Origin: Gammaproteobacteria bacterium
GTDB taxonomy: Bacteria; Pseudomonadota; Gammaproteobacteria; Steroidobacterales; Steroidobacteraceae
Length of the DNA: 48,632 nucleotides
Assembly (NCBI GenBank): GCA_016874055.1
Contig: VGVG01000011.1
Coordinates: 1-48,632 of the forward strand
Direction: 5' to 3'
Shown: piece by piece, positions 8,546-17,993 of the stretch
How the letters are laid out: every line of letters begins with the position of its first letter
How positions within the stretch are numbered: position 1 is the first letter of the stretch
Position numbers and translations under genes: made by a program
The notes under the pieces: generated by a model
What the model was told of the DNA's origin: nothing
Seen by the model: the letters and a program-made list of their open reading frames with translations, nothing else
Database searches by the model: none

Positions 8546-8973
8546 CTTGGACGTGCTTCGACATTGAAGTTAACTTTCATGTCACCTGCCTTTGCGAAGC
8601 GCAGGGTCACCGGGAAAGAGGTTCCTGCAATGAGCGGAGCGCCGAGATCTATGAACATCAAATGAAGTCCGCCAGGTTGCAGTGTCACGCGTCCACCGGG
8701 AGGAATTACGAGGCCACCCTCTAATGCGCGCATACGCATGACATTGCCATCGATCGTCATGCTGTGGATCTGCACTTCGCGTGCGATCGGCGTCTTAGCC
8801 GAGACGAGGTGGTCTTCATCATTGCCTTGATGGACGATGGTCATGAAGCCGCCGCCAATCATTTGCCCTGGGGCGGAGGCACGCGCCCAAGGACGCTCGA
8901 TGGTGATGGGCTCTGCTGCAAACGCCCGGGTGAGCAATGCGAGCAACACAAGAGGCAGGCTTGAAAACTTCAT
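8542..8973 (-). CDS. PCu(A)C periplasmic copper chaperone
   Basis: A 143-residue protein of the DUF461/PCu(A)C family. A signal peptide (MKFSSLPLVLLALLTRAFA) is followed by ITIERPWARASAPG, a family hallmark. Copper ligands are visible as H-x-M in VQIHSM and in GGLHLMFIDLG. Members insert copper into the CuA centre together with SCO1, which is encoded directly downstream with a four-base overlap. The pair implies an aerobic respiratory chain with an aa3- or CuA-type oxidase elsewhere in the genome (inference). The gene diverges from the broken SDR gene across a 33-base gap. Confidence 0.95.
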   Translation of the reverse strand: MKFSSLPLVLLALLTRAFAAEPITIERPWARASAPGQMIGGGFMTIVHQGNDEDHLVSAKTPIAREVQIHSMTIDGNVMRMRALEGGLVIPPGGRVTLQPGGLHLMFIDLGAPLIAGTSFPVTLRFAKAGDMKVNFNVEARPR

Positions 8974-9006
8974 GATCCCGATTATATCCGGCAGAATTCA
9001 GGGTTA

Positions 9007-9970
9007 ATGATCACCGTGCGGCAAATTGTCGGAGCATTCTGCTTTAACGGGCGATTTGCCGTGTCATTCTCCGAAGTGGGTTATCTCGCTCGTCGGACGT
9101 CTTGGCCGAAATTAGCCCCCGATTTTCGCGGTCAGTATTGGTTGGTGACAGGTGGATCAGGAGGGCTGGGTCGGCAAATGGTTTGGACGGCCCTACAGGC
9201 TGGCGCCACCGTAACTGCAGTAGCCCGATCGCCCGAGAAACTTGCAGCGCTTGGTGCGGAAGCCTCTGCGATGGGACTCGTGGGTTTAGAGGTTGAATGC
9301 TGCGATTTCACTTCTTCGCGAGACTCGGCAGCTCGTTGAGCGGTTGGTAGAAAAAGGCCGTCGCGTCGATGTGTTGATGAATAACGTTGGTGTGATGAAT
9401 GACGCCCTCGTCGTTACATCAGAGGGCTTCGAGTCCTCCTTTGCTTCGAACTTGCTTGCCCATTGGATACTGACCGAAAGTCTAGTCGAGCGAGCTTTGC
9501 TTGCCCACGGTAGTGCCGTCATCAACATTGCGTCGGGCGGCGGTTATACCGTGCCGCTCTCTACGGCGCTACTTAATGTGACGAAGTCTGCGCACTTCAA
9601 CGGTGTCCAGGCGTATGCCGCTCACAAGTGCGCCCAGATTTCTTTGACCGCATTTTGGCGTGAGCGATATCGCGAAAAAGGTATCGAGTTCTTTGTGATG
9701 CATCCGGGCTGGGTGGATACGGCAGGGGTTCAACGCTCGTTGCCGAGATTCCGTCAACTTTTCAGTCCGATACTTCGCGATGTGCAGTCAGGTACCGATA
9801 CGGCGATATGGCTCGCCGCCACTCGTCCCGATCAGCCTACAGGCGAAATCATTTGGTTCGATCGAAAAATACGGTCCACCCATGTGTTTTCACATACGCG
9901 GACAAATCACGAAACACCCAGCCAGCTCGCTGCTTTCCTACAGCAACGGGCGGCGGCGTACGCGCTTTAG
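9007..9970 (+). pseudogene. Short-chain dehydrogenase/reductase split by a +1 frameshift
   Basis: Two overlapping frames together encode one complete SDR of about 320 residues, similar to DHRS12-type enzymes. The first part (from ATG 9007) has FCFNGRFAVSF, then the cofactor motif TGGSGGLGR, and ends at 9337-9339. The second part continues with RQLVERLVEKGRRVDVLMNN, the catalytic serine region INIASGGG, and YAAHK as the YxxxK motif. The frame change falls near CACTTCTTCG at 9310-9320 and requires skipping one base. No slippery heptamer or stimulator is evident, so a real frameshift mutation or a sequencing error is more likely than programmed recoding. All SDR motifs are otherwise intact, so the lesion is recent or artefactual. 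Confidence 0.8.
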
Positions 9971-10020
9971 CGGTAGAGCGTAGACCTCAAATTAGCGAGT
10001 CGTGTATCTTGGAGGATCAC

Positions 10021-10513
10021 ATGAAAAAACATACGTTGGTTGCGGTTTCTCGTCGTAATCATTTTATGTTGATGCTTACGGCATGTATTCCACTTGGGCT
10101 GCGGCCCGATGCGGTCAATAACGACGCCTTCGGCGCTAGCTGGACAGATGACGCAGCGGCTACTGCGCCGGCATCTTAGGCAAATGCTTTGCAGATCTCG
10201 GATCTGCCGATTCCGAAAGACGTCCGAGTCGGTGAGTCTGGCGCTTTAGTGGCAGGGAGTGCCGATTGCCGGCTTAGACGCGCCGTGATGCGGGGACTTG
10301 AAGACTTCCGGAACCGATAACCTCTTCTTCAACGGCATGCTCAGGCTTGGTTGGACGCTGTACTCCGCCGTATAGAGTTAAGGTGAGTCTACTGACTTTC
10401 GCCAGAGGCGATTGATTCGCTACAGTGCAGATCGAGGGCGGTCTCGCCGGCTCAACCGTCACCACCGTCGTGGTGACGCGTTCAACCGAAAATCTGCTAA
10501 CTGGAGTGTTTTT
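10021..10513 (+). pseudogene. Decayed lipoprotein gene
   Basis: A strong ribosome binding site (TTGGAGG) precedes ATG 10021, which opens a lipoprotein-like N-terminus with the lipobox-like sequence LTAC. A TAG at 10177-10179 interrupts it, but the same frame continues with LQISDLPIPKDVRVGESGAL. A frameshift near 10280-10316 leads to NLFFNGMLRLGWTLYSAV, stopped by TAG 10373-10375. A further frame gives VKVSLLTFARGD, TGA 10413-10415, then FATVQIEGGLAGSTVTTVVV. Joined, these pieces resemble small envelope lipoproteins with a 'DLPIPxxxxV...GW...LTFxRGDRxATVQI' layout; that resemblance is from memory. With three stops and two frameshifts the gene is clearly dead, although its start signal survives. 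Confidence 0.7.
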
Positions 10514-10514
10514 T

Positions 10515-10592
10515 ATGGCTCGCCTCATTATTGTTGCATTACTGATCATCGGTGCGCTGCTACTCTGGCGAGCTTGGCGCAACCGCAAATGA
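10515..10592 (+). CDS. 25-residue single-pass membrane peptide
   Basis: A short ORF, MARLIIVALLIIGALLLWRA then WRNRK, consisting of one hydrophobic helix followed by a basic, tryptophan-containing tail, so it should be an inner-membrane peptide with the C-terminus in the cytoplasm. GGAG lies eight bases before the ATG, and a strong hairpin follows the stop codon directly, so it has a complete small transcription/translation unit. It lies in the same frame as the last piece of the decayed lipoprotein, so it could merely be the read-through end of that dead gene; the separate ribosome binding site argues for a gene of its own. Function unknown. Confidence 0.5.
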   Translation: MARLIIVALLIIGALLLWRAWRNRK

Positions 10593-10593
10593 G

Positions 10594-10623
10594 TACGGCT
10601 GCTCCTCTCGGGGGGCAGCCGTA
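10594..10623. terminator. Hairpin terminator between convergent genes
   Basis: TACGGCTGC at 10594-10602 pairs perfectly with GCAGCCGTA at 10615-10623 around a 12-base loop. It starts two bases after the stop of the small membrane peptide and lies about 44 bases beyond the end of the convergent EF-G gene. The following T-run is weak (ATTTAT), so it is an imperfect intrinsic terminator, but its position suits bidirectional use. Confidence 0.65.
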
Positions 10624-10666
10624 TTTATGGACAAATCTGTAACGGGCGGTTTGGCCTGTCAGTGAT

Positions 10667-12811
10667 TTATTTCTTTGGCTTTCTCGCTTCTTCGATCACC
10701 TTCTCGGCCACGTTGCGCGGAACGAGGTCGTAGTGCGAGAATTCCATAGTGTACGAGGCGCGTCCGCTCGACATGGTGCGCAGCTGACCGATGTAGCCAA
10801 ACATTTCAGAGAGCGGCACGGTCGCCACGACAGCGATGTTGGTGCCACGCTCGAGCTGGTCCTGGATCGAGCCGCGACGACGGTTGATATCGCCGATGAC
10901 GTCGCCAAGATAGTCGCCCGGGGTGACTACTTCGACCTTCATTACAGGCTCGAGCAAAACCGGACTGGCCTTCGGCAGCGCTTCGCGGAAGCAGGCTTTT
11001 GCGGCGATTTCGAAGGTGAGAGCGTTGGAGTCGACGTCGTGGTAGCTGCCATCGAACAGCGTCGCGCGGAAGTCCACGGTCGGGAATTTCGCGAGTACGC
11101 CTTCCTCTAGCTGCATCTTCAGACCCTTTTCGACTGAGGGCACATACTCGCGCGGCACTGATCCGCCGACAGTCGCGTCGACGAACTCAAAACCCTTGCC
11201 GCGTTCTAGCGGCTCAAACTTGATCCACACTTCGGCGAACTGACCGGCACCGCCGGTCTGCTTCTTGTGAACGTACTGCTGTTCGATACGCTTGGTGAAA
11301 GCTTCACGGTAAGCCACCTGCGGCTCACCCATAATACCTTCGACATTGAACTCGGTACGCATCCGGTCGAGCGTAACATCGAGGTGCAACTCACCCATGC
11401 CGCGCAGAATGGTCTGACCAGTTTCGCGGTCGGTTTCAAGACGTAGGGAGGGATCGGCACGAACCATTTTGCCAAGTGTGGCACTGAACTTTTCGAGTTC
11501 ACCCTTAGACTTCGGCTGCACTGACACGCTGATCACGGGCTCAGGGAAGCGCATGCGCTCGAGGACCACCGGATGATCAGTATCGCAGAGCGTATCGCCG
11601 GTGTCGGTTTCGACGAGCGAAACAAGTGCAATGATATCGCCAGCGCGCGCCTCTTCGATAGCGTTGGCTTCCTTTGCGAACATCTCGACCATTCGGCCGA
11701 TCTTTTCGCGCTTACCGCGAGTGGTGTTCGTGATCGACATGCCCTTTGTCAGCACGCCAGAATACACGCGCACAAAGGTGAGCACGCCGTAAGCGTCGTT
11801 GATTACTTTAAACGCGAGCGCTGAGAACGGCTCATCATCGGAGCAAATGCGCTCGCCGATTGGATTACCGTCGGCATCAACCGTCTTGATCGCAGCTACG
11901 TCGGTCGGTGCCGGAAGGAAGTCGACGACGGCGTCTAGAACTTGAGTCACACCTTTATTTTTGTAGGACGAACCGCAAAGCACCGGTGTAAAGGATCCGG
12001 TCACTGTTCCTTTGCGCAGGCAGGCGATGAGCGTGTCGATCGAAGGATCTTTCTCGTCGAGGAGATAGGCCTCCATCGCTGTATCGTCCATCTCTAGACA
12101 GGTGTCGACCAGTTCCTTGCGGTAATCGGCGATCTTGCTAAGCAACTCACGGTCGGACGGCACGGCATTACCAAACTTATCGATGATCTCGTCGGTGATG
12201 TCGAGTTCAGTTGGTTTCGCATCACGATCGTCGGAATCCCACACCAATGCTCTCATTCGAACGAGATCGATCATGCCCTTGAAGTTATCTTCGGAACCGA
12301 TTGGCAGCTGCACCGGTAGCGGACGCGCGCCGAGGCGCTTCTTGATCATATCGACACAGCGGGTGAAGGACGCGCCGCTACGGTCCATTTTGTTGACGTA
12401 GCAAATTCTTGGCACGTCGTAGTTGTCTGCCAAGCGCCAGTTGGTTTCGGATTGAGGCTCGACGCCCGCCACGCCGTCGAACACGACGACGGCGCCGTCA
12501 AGCACGCGCAACGAGCGGTTCACCTCGATGGTGAAGTCAACGTGCCCGGGGGTATCGATGACGTTAATCTTTTTCTTTCGCCACAGCGTAGAGACGGCGG
12601 CCGACTGAATGGTGATGCCGCGCTTTTGTTCCTGTTCAAGATAGTCGGTGGTCGTCGAGGACTTGAGGTCCTTAGTATCGTGTACGTCGACGATGGTGTG
12701 CTTGCGCCCCGTGTAGTAGAGGATGCGCTCGGTCGTCGTGGTTTTGCCCGCATCGACGTGGGCGATGATGCCGATGTTGCGGATATCGGCAAGGGGAGTA
12801 GTGCGGGGCAT
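10667..12811 (-). CDS. Elongation factor G, second paralogue
   Basis: A 714-residue translational GTPase with all G motifs intact: [23 protein letters not shown] and NKMD, followed by the usual EF-G domains II-V. It is a separate lineage from the str-operon EF-G at 45337-47424: it has a longer switch region ([20 protein letters not shown]) and differs throughout. Paralogous EF-Gs in other bacteria can specialise in translocation or ribosome recycling, or serve under stress; which applies here is unknown. It is a stand-alone gene with only a weak ribosome binding site, divergent from the amino-acid permease and ended by the hairpin at 10594-10623. Confidence 0.95.
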   Translation of the reverse strand: MPRTTPLADIRNIGIIAHVDAGKTTTTERILYYTGRKHTIVDVHDTKDLKSSTTTDYLEQEQKRGITIQSAAVSTLWRKKKINVIDTPGHVDFTIEVNRSLRVLDGAVVVFDGVAGVEPQSETNWRLADNYDVPRICYVNKMDRSGASFTRCVDMIKKRLGARPLPVQLPIGSEDNFKGMIDLVRMRALVWDSDDRDAKPTELDITDEIIDKFGNAVPSDRELLSKIADYRKELVDTCLEMDDTAMEAYLLDEKDPSIDTLIACLRKGTVTGSFTPVLCGSSYKNKGVTQVLDAVVDFLPAPTDVAAIKTVDADGNPIGERICSDDEPFSALAFKVINDAYGVLTFVRVYSGVLTKGMSITNTTRGKREKIGRMVEMFAKEANAIEEARAGDIIALVSLVETDTGDTLCDTDHPVVLERMRFPEPVISVSVQPKSKGELEKFSATLGKMVRADPSLRLETDRETGQTILRGMGELHLDVTLDRMRTEFNVEGIMGEPQVAYREAFTKRIEQQYVHKKQTGGAGQFAEVWIKFEPLERGKGFEFVDATVGGSVPREYVPSVEKGLKMQLEEGVLAKFPTVDFRATLFDGSYHDVDSNALTFEIAAKACFREALPKASPVLLEPVMKVEVVTPGDYLGDVIGDINRRRGSIQDQLERGTNIAVVATVPLSEMFGYIGQLRTMSSGRASYTMEFSHYDLVPRNVAEKVIEEARKPKK

Positions 12812-12908
12812 GGCAGGCTTTGTCCTGTCATTAAGATAGGGACACGAGTAAACTTTGGATTGTAGCCGTAAACAGGCTCATCGATCGATACCACGGGGGT
12901 AGACGCGC

Positions 12909-14207
12909 TTGAAGAGGGGACGCGGACTCGGGTTCTGGGGCGCCACGGCGTTGGTTGTCGGCAACATCATCGGTTCTAGCATTTTTATGCTGCCGGCCGT
13001 ACTAGCTCCGTTCGGAGCCAATGCCTTGATTGCCTGGGCAGTGAGCATTACGGGGGCCACCTGCCTCGCTTTCGTTTACGCGCAACTTGCCCTGCACCTG
13101 CCCGCCGGGGCCGGTAGCCACGGGCACGTCAAAATATTGCTCGGTGACGATGCCGCTTGGCTCGGTAGTTGGGGATATCTGTTGTCAGTGTGGACGGCGA
13201 ACGCCGCGATCACGGTGGCGGGGGTTAGTTACTGCCTCTCTGTAGTGCCGGGACTCGAGCGGTGGTCATTCGGACCCGAGGCGCTCGGCCTGCTGGTTAT
13301 CACCTTATTACTCGCTGCCAACCTGCGTGCGTTGGGCGGGTCCGTGCAAATCGTCTCGACCCTGCTCAAGCTCATTCCGTTCTTACTCGTCATCACGTTT
13401 GGCTTCTGGCTTGTTATCGATAAAGGGGATGCCGCGTTCGACGGCATGTCGCAGCGGGCGATTGCCTGGGAGCCCGCTCTCGCATCAGTCGGGATTACGC
13501 TCTTTGCTTTGCTGGGTCTTGAGAGTGCAGCCGTTCAAGCTCGCGCCGTGCGTGACCCAAACACTATCGTACCGCGTGCGACGATTGCGGGCCTACTGCT
13601 CGCGGGATTCGTATCCATCGCGGTAACCTGCATCGTCGCCTATATGATGCCCGTAGCACAAGTAACCAACTCCTCTGCACCAATCGCAGATTTCATCGGT
13701 CGGTTCATAGGTGGCGGTGCAGGACTACTTGTCGCGGTCTTCGCTGCGATCAGTTGCTTTGGTACGCTGAACGGTTGCCTGCTCGTTGGCGGCGAGCTGA
13801 CGGCAGCGATGGCGTCCTCCGATGGACTGCCGAAACGGCTTACAGAGCGAAGCGAGCGCGGTACACCTATAGTTGGACTCGTGTCTTGCGCACTAGTCTC
13901 CATGATTTTTTTGCTGCTTGCGTTCTCGCGACGCGGCGCGGCGGCGTTTGAGTTCGTCGCGCTGTTATCGACGACAACATCACTAGTTTTCTTTGTAATC
14001 TGTACGCTTGCGGCCCTGCAGGCCTGGCTTAGCGGTCGATTACCGAAAACTCGCGGTACGCTCTTCGCTTGTCTCGGCGCGCTTGTTTTTTCCATGGTAG
14101 CGCTTTACAGCGCGGGTCTTGAATCAGCGCTCTGGGGTGTTGCTTGCATCGCGGCAGGTCATGCCTGGCGTTGGGTTTCTTTAGCGCGCCGCAGCGCCTC
14201 ACGATAG
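12909..14207 (+). CDS. APC-superfamily amino acid permease
   Basis: A 432-residue integral membrane protein with about 12 hydrophobic segments. The N-terminal GATALVVGNIIGSSIFMLPA carries the G-x-I-IGSGIF-like motif of the unwound first helix, where APC transporters bind the amino group of the substrate. It most resembles the AdiC/YjeH group of amino acid antiporters and exporters. The start appears to be TTG 12909, preceded by a GGGGG run about 10 bases upstream. Its 3' end overlaps the convergent Rieske oxygenase gene by 49 bases (14159-14207). The substrate cannot be assigned. Confidence 0.88.
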   Translation: MKRGRGLGFWGATALVVGNIIGSSIFMLPAVLAPFGANALIAWAVSITGATCLAFVYAQLALHLPAGAGSHGHVKILLGDDAAWLGSWGYLLSVWTANAAITVAGVSYCLSVVPGLERWSFGPEALGLLVITLLLAANLRALGGSVQIVSTLLKLIPFLLVITFGFWLVIDKGDAAFDGMSQRAIAWEPALASVGITLFALLGLESAAVQARAVRDPNTIVPRATIAGLLLAGFVSIAVTCIVAYMMPVAQVTNSSAPIADFIGRFIGGGAGLLVAVFAAISCFGTLNGCLLVGGELTAAMASSDGLPKRLTERSERGTPIVGLVSCALVSMIFLLLAFSRRGAAAFEFVALLSTTTSLVFFVICTLAALQAWLSGRLPKTRGTLFACLGALVFSMVALYSAGLESALWGVACIAAGHAWRWVSLARRSASR

Positions 14208-15274
14208 TCGGATCGTAGAAGCTCCTGGAAGTGATGCACACCAGACTCGCGCGTTGGATTTAGTAGACCAGAGACGTACGAACCACTGTCGAGATTGTGC
14301 TGCACGTCTTCGCAGATGCGGATGTCTTCTTGCTGTACTACGTCCGAGAACTCTCGGTCGTTAGCGACGGGAGCCTCACGATACAAAAAATCGAACTCGA
14401 CTCTGCAGCGATTACCCTTTAATGGAAATACGCGGTTAGTCTGTAATCTTCCCGGCAGAATGTTGAGCATTGTATTCGGGTAAACAAAGTAATAGAGCGC
14501 CCCACCCGATCCGTAGGCATCAGGTTTGCTCTCGAGGGGGCTTGACTGCAGTGAGTACCAGCGCGAGAGCGTCGTCGTGTAGCTGCGGTAATCGAGGATG
14601 GCATTCAGCGTCGGATGTATATGCGGAACGTGATAACCCTCGAGATAGTTGTCGACGTAAGTTTTCCAGTTGCAGTCGATCTCGTACGACACACGCTCAT
14701 GAAAACGCAGGGTAGGTAGCGCATGCCCTGTGTGCGCAAGACGCGACGCGACGTCGACGAGCGCCTCTTCGAGTGATTCGGGGCCGGGTTCGAGTCGACC
14801 GAAAAGCAAGCCCTCAAACTCGACAACCTCGATCTCTGGTAAGCGGATCGCGCTTACGTCGAATCCTTCGGCGCCACGCATTTCGGGGGCCGAAAGTAAC
14901 TGCCCGTCGAGTCCATACGCCCAGGCGTGATAGCGGCAACGCAAAAACGTTTTTCCTCGGCCGCGGCATGGTTTGAGGGGGCCGGCGCGATGGCGGCAGA
15001 CGGCATGAAATCCGCGGATACCCTGCGCGGAGTGCGCAAGCGCGACATCAAGTCCGCCGAGTGATGCCATGAGGATCTCGCCATCCGTCGACAACTGACT
15101 GCGATGCCCGAGGTACTGCCAATGTCGCGCAAACACGGCGCTGCGCTCGATATCGATGATCGGACCGTTGCGATACATCGAGGCGGGCAAGGCGTGGGCA
15201 CCGTCGGTCGGCTGTACGCTGAGGTCGATTTGATCGAACGCAGACTCGAGCAGCGCGAGTGTCGGAGTGATCAC
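14159..15274 (-). CDS. Rieske aromatic-ring-hydroxylating oxygenase, alpha subunit
   Basis: A 371-residue non-haem iron oxygenase. The Rieske [2Fe-2S] cluster ligands are visible around residues 86-115 as CRHR and CRYHAW. The catalytic domain has the mononuclear iron motif DNYLEGYHVPHIHP near 205-218, with a later aspartate in ICEDVQHNLD. Relatives attack aromatic rings or remove N- or O-methyl groups (for example betaine or carnitine oxygenases); the substrate is unknown. No reductase or beta subunit is next to it. Its start overlaps the stop of the D-aminoacylase by four bases, so it is the last gene of a three-gene minus-strand operon. Confidence 0.9.
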   Translation of the reverse strand: MITPTLALLESAFDQIDLSVQPTDGAHALPASMYRNGPIIDIERSAVFARHWQYLGHRSQLSTDGEILMASLGGLDVALAHSAQGIRGFHAVCRHRAGPLKPCRGRGKTFLRCRYHAWAYGLDGQLLSAPEMRGAEGFDVSAIRLPEIEVVEFEGLLFGRLEPGPESLEEALVDVASRLAHTGHALPTLRFHERVSYEIDCNWKTYVDNYLEGYHVPHIHPTLNAILDYRSYTTTLSRWYSLQSSPLESKPDAYGSGGALYYFVYPNTMLNILPGRLQTNRVFPLKGNRCRVEFDFLYREAPVANDREFSDVVQQEDIRICEDVQHNLDSGSYVSGLLNPTRESGVHHFQELLRSDYREALRRAKETQRQA

Positions 15275-17076
15275 TGCTGCGACCGAGAAGGGTTGCGACC
15301 GAGCCGTACGAGACGGCCGGGTCTATCGCGAGTAATGAGACCTTCACGAACTACAGCTTTACCCGCGACCCAGGTACCGAGATAACCGTGCGAGCCTTGC
15401 ATCAGACGCTTACCGCCTGCCGGAAGGTCGCGAACGAGGTGAGGATCTGCGGGGCTTATGCGAGATGGATCGATTAGGTTGAAGTCGGCACGCATACCAG
15501 GCGCAATTTCGCCACGATCGTGTAGCCCGATATGTCGGGCGTTACGGCGCGTGAGCATTTCGATAGCGCACTCAGGCGTGAGGCGCCCGTCGCTACGATC
15601 TCGCGTCCAGTGGCTCAACATGAATGTCGAACTGCTGGCATCGCAGATTGTGCCGACGTGAGCGCCCGAGTCGGAGAGACCGTATAACACCCGCGGATGA
15701 TCGAGCATTTCGCGAACGGTGGCGAGCGAGCCATCGTTATAATTGAAGATAGGGAAGTGGATGAGATTACCGCCCAGTCCCTCGGCGAGAAAATCGTATA
15801 TCGCCTCGAGAGCACTGCAGCCGCGCTTGCGCGCCTGTGCGAGCAGGCTGCGTGAAATGGGCGGCTCATAGTCCACGTGAGTCTTGCCCTGCCGATCTTC
15901 GACCACGAGCGGGAACATACGGCCTGCGATCGTTTCGATGCGAGCGAGCATCAGGTCGACCAAAGGCGGAATGGCACTGCTATCGCCTGCAAGACGACCA
16001 GACTTCTCCGCAAGCAAGCGCGTTTTACGGATCGGGTCTCTGAGAGCTGCAGCGCGTTCGGCAAGAGGCAGTTCAGCCACTTCGATGTAGGCCGGAAAGC
16101 CCATTAGCGGATGAAAAGAGGTATCGAGCCCGAGGATGACACCGATACCGCGCGGACTCGCTTGCAGCCAGAGTGGAAGTCCTTTCGCCACAGCCGCATC
16201 GGTCCGCGAACGAATCGCCCGCCATTGCTCTCCGCCCGGGTCGCGCTGTAGCCAAGTCATGGATAGAGGTTTGCCGCTTTCCCGAGCGAGTAGCTCGACG
16301 AGATCAAACTCTCCATCGAACCCGGTCGAACCATGAAGAAGGTTAAAGTCGCTGACGACCTGCACCACGCCATGATCGATGTCTTTAAACGCATGCGCGA
16401 GCCCGATGAGCTCGGCTGCAGCCGCTTCGGAGGCTGGTGTTGCAAGTCCGGCGGTAGTGCGGTGATTATCAGTGCGACCGGTGGAGAACCCCGCCGCGCC
16501 GGCCTCGAGAGCGTGGCGCAGTAAGCGGCGCATCGCCGTTATGTCGGATTCGCTTGCCGCTAGCTGAGCGCGCGCGCGGTCGCCCATAACCGCCATGCGT
16601 AGCGGATCGTGCGGTACCTGAACGAGAAAATCGAGACTGTGCGGCATGCGCTCGAGTGCATCCATGTACTCAGGGAAAGACTGCCAGTCAAAGCTCACAC
16701 CCTCGAAGAGCGCGACACCGGGAATGTCCTCGACGCCTTCCATCAACGAAATGAGCCCATCGACGGCATGCTGCTTGTCGGTCGGAGCGAGCGGTGCGAA
16801 CCCGACACCACAGTTGCCGAACACGACCGTCGTTACGCCGTGATGAATGCTCGGGCTAAAGGTCTCGTCCCAGCTCGCTTGACCATCGTAATGCGTATGC
16901 AGATCGACAAAACCCGGAGTGAGCCAGGCGCCGTGGGCGCGTAGGTGCTCTCGAGCTCGCGTGGTGATTCGCCCCACTTCGCGGATACGACCATCGGTAA
17001 CGCCGACGTCCGCTGTGCGAGGCGGCGCACCCGTTCCGTCGATGATCGCCGCGCCTTCGATGATGAGGTCGAACAT
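15271..17076 (-). CDS. N-acyl-D-amino-acid deacylase (amidohydrolase family)
   Basis: A 601-residue amidohydrolase of the D-aminoacylase type (amidohydro_3). The metal ligands HxH are present in PGFVDLHTHYDGQ near residues 58-62, and other family blocks are seen: GVTTVVFGNCGVGFAP, GAAGFSTGR and SDSGAHVG. Such enzymes release D-amino acids from N-acylated forms, or hydrolyse related amides, in the cytoplasm; no signal peptide is visible. It ends with ARHIGLHDRGEIAPGMRADF, the usual C-terminal beta-sandwich. It is the middle gene of an operon: 21 bases after the EEP protein and overlapping the Rieske gene by four bases. Confidence 0.92.
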   Translation of the reverse strand: MFDLIIEGAAIIDGTGAPPRTADVGVTDGRIREVGRITTRAREHLRAHGAWLTPGFVDLHTHYDGQASWDETFSPSIHHGVTTVVFGNCGVGFAPLAPTDKQHAVDGLISLMEGVEDIPGVALFEGVSFDWQSFPEYMDALERMPHSLDFLVQVPHDPLRMAVMGDRARAQLAASESDITAMRRLLRHALEAGAAGFSTGRTDNHRTTAGLATPASEAAAAELIGLAHAFKDIDHGVVQVVSDFNLLHGSTGFDGEFDLVELLARESGKPLSMTWLQRDPGGEQWRAIRSRTDAAVAKGLPLWLQASPRGIGVILGLDTSFHPLMGFPAYIEVAELPLAERAAALRDPIRKTRLLAEKSGRLAGDSSAIPPLVDLMLARIETIAGRMFPLVVEDRQGKTHVDYEPPISRSLLAQARKRGCSALEAIYDFLAEGLGGNLIHFPIFNYNDGSLATVREMLDHPRVLYGLSDSGAHVGTICDASSSTFMLSHWTRDRSDGRLTPECAIEMLTRRNARHIGLHDRGEIAPGMRADFNLIDPSRISPADPHLVRDLPAGGKRLMQGSHGYLGTWVAGKAVVREGLITRDRPGRLVRLGRNPSRSQQ

Positions 17077-17097
17077 GGTAGGACTCCGCTGGCGGCC

Positions 17098-17931
17098 TCA
17101 GTGTGGGATGTATAGATCGACACCCACCGGACAGTGATCGGCAAGTTTTCGCTCGAGTACGTCGCGACCGTCGTAGGTGAGTCGAATAAAAGAGTTGGGT
17201 ACGCGCCATTCGGCGAGCTTGGCGCCGAGCACTACGTGATCGATATAGCTACGGTAATTTTGACTTGGTGCACAGTTTGTGAAGGGCTGACCTTCTGCAA
17301 TGTTTAAAAGGTCGGTGCCCTCTGGTTTACCGTCGTCGATCTCAGCCCAAAAATTTCTAGGTTGTGCCTGCTCATTGCGAGCGGAGCCTGAGTTGGCGAG
17401 CAGATCGTGATTGAAGTCGCCTAGAATCGCGAAACGACGATCCGTAGCCGCCTCTTCGTTGATCCAGCGCGTGAGGATAGGGACCTGATTATCGAGCGAG
17501 AGCTCTATGAAATCTTTGCTGCATCGATGCGGCACGCCCTTACGGATGGCGAACCCGGTGTTCTGAACACCCTCTCGACGGGTGAAGCAAAAGTCGTGAT
17601 TACGAAACACTTTTCGAGCGGCTGAGACGCCGTCAACCTCCTGCAGCGCGATGATGTCGGCATCGAGTTGGTTGGCATAGCGCTCGAGAACTTGGAAGTC
17701 GAGTGCGGATCGATCGAGTTTTCGCGCGACGTTGCAGGGGATGGAGCGCTTGCGAGGTTCGGGCGAGGTGTCATGCGTTACGCAGGAATTGGACAGTTTG
17801 CGGAATTCTTCGGGAGCGATGAGCCACTCAAGGTCCCAGGTGGCAATACGCAGAGTTTCTTCTACGGCTGGTGACGTTGGGCTTAGCAACAGGGTCATTA
17901 GGGCGGTGAGGACGAGCACGGAGCGGTTCAT
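17098..17931 (-). CDS. Exported endonuclease/exonuclease/phosphatase (EEP) family protein
   Basis: A 277-residue protein with a signal peptide (MNRSVLVLTALMTLLLSP) and a single EEP domain (DNase I/exonuclease III fold). Catalytic features are present: TWDLEWL at the N-terminus, ALQEVDG with the metal-binding glutamate, ILGDFNHDL, and the terminal DHCPVGVDLY with the catalytic histidine. Substrates of exported EEP proteins range from nucleic acids to phosphoesters of lipids, so the name is only a fold assignment. It is first in the operon with the deacylase and Rieske genes, and diverges from the pseudouridine synthase across 62 bases that should contain both promoters. Confidence 0.88.
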   Translation of the reverse strand: MNRSVLVLTALMTLLLSPTSPAVEETLRIATWDLEWLIAPEEFRKLSNSCVTHDTSPEPRKRSIPCNVARKLDRSALDFQVLERYANQLDADIIALQEVDGVSAARKVFRNHDFCFTRREGVQNTGFAIRKGVPHRCSKDFIELSLDNQVPILTRWINEEAATDRRFAILGDFNHDLLANSGSARNEQAQPRNFWAEIDDGKPEGTDLLNIAEGQPFTNCAPSQNYRSYIDHVVLGAKLAEWRVPNSFIRLTYDGRDVLERKLADHCPVGVDLYIPH

Positions 17932-17993
17932 GGCTCATTTTCGCCAAACCGACCCACGATGCGCAAACGCCGAAACGCTATCATGGCATCGAC

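Noticed and set aside
9286-9340. Programmed ribosomal frameshifting in the SDR gene
   Set aside because: No slippery heptamer, internal Shine-Dalgarno or obvious pseudoknot near the shift, and other genes in the window show plain decay.
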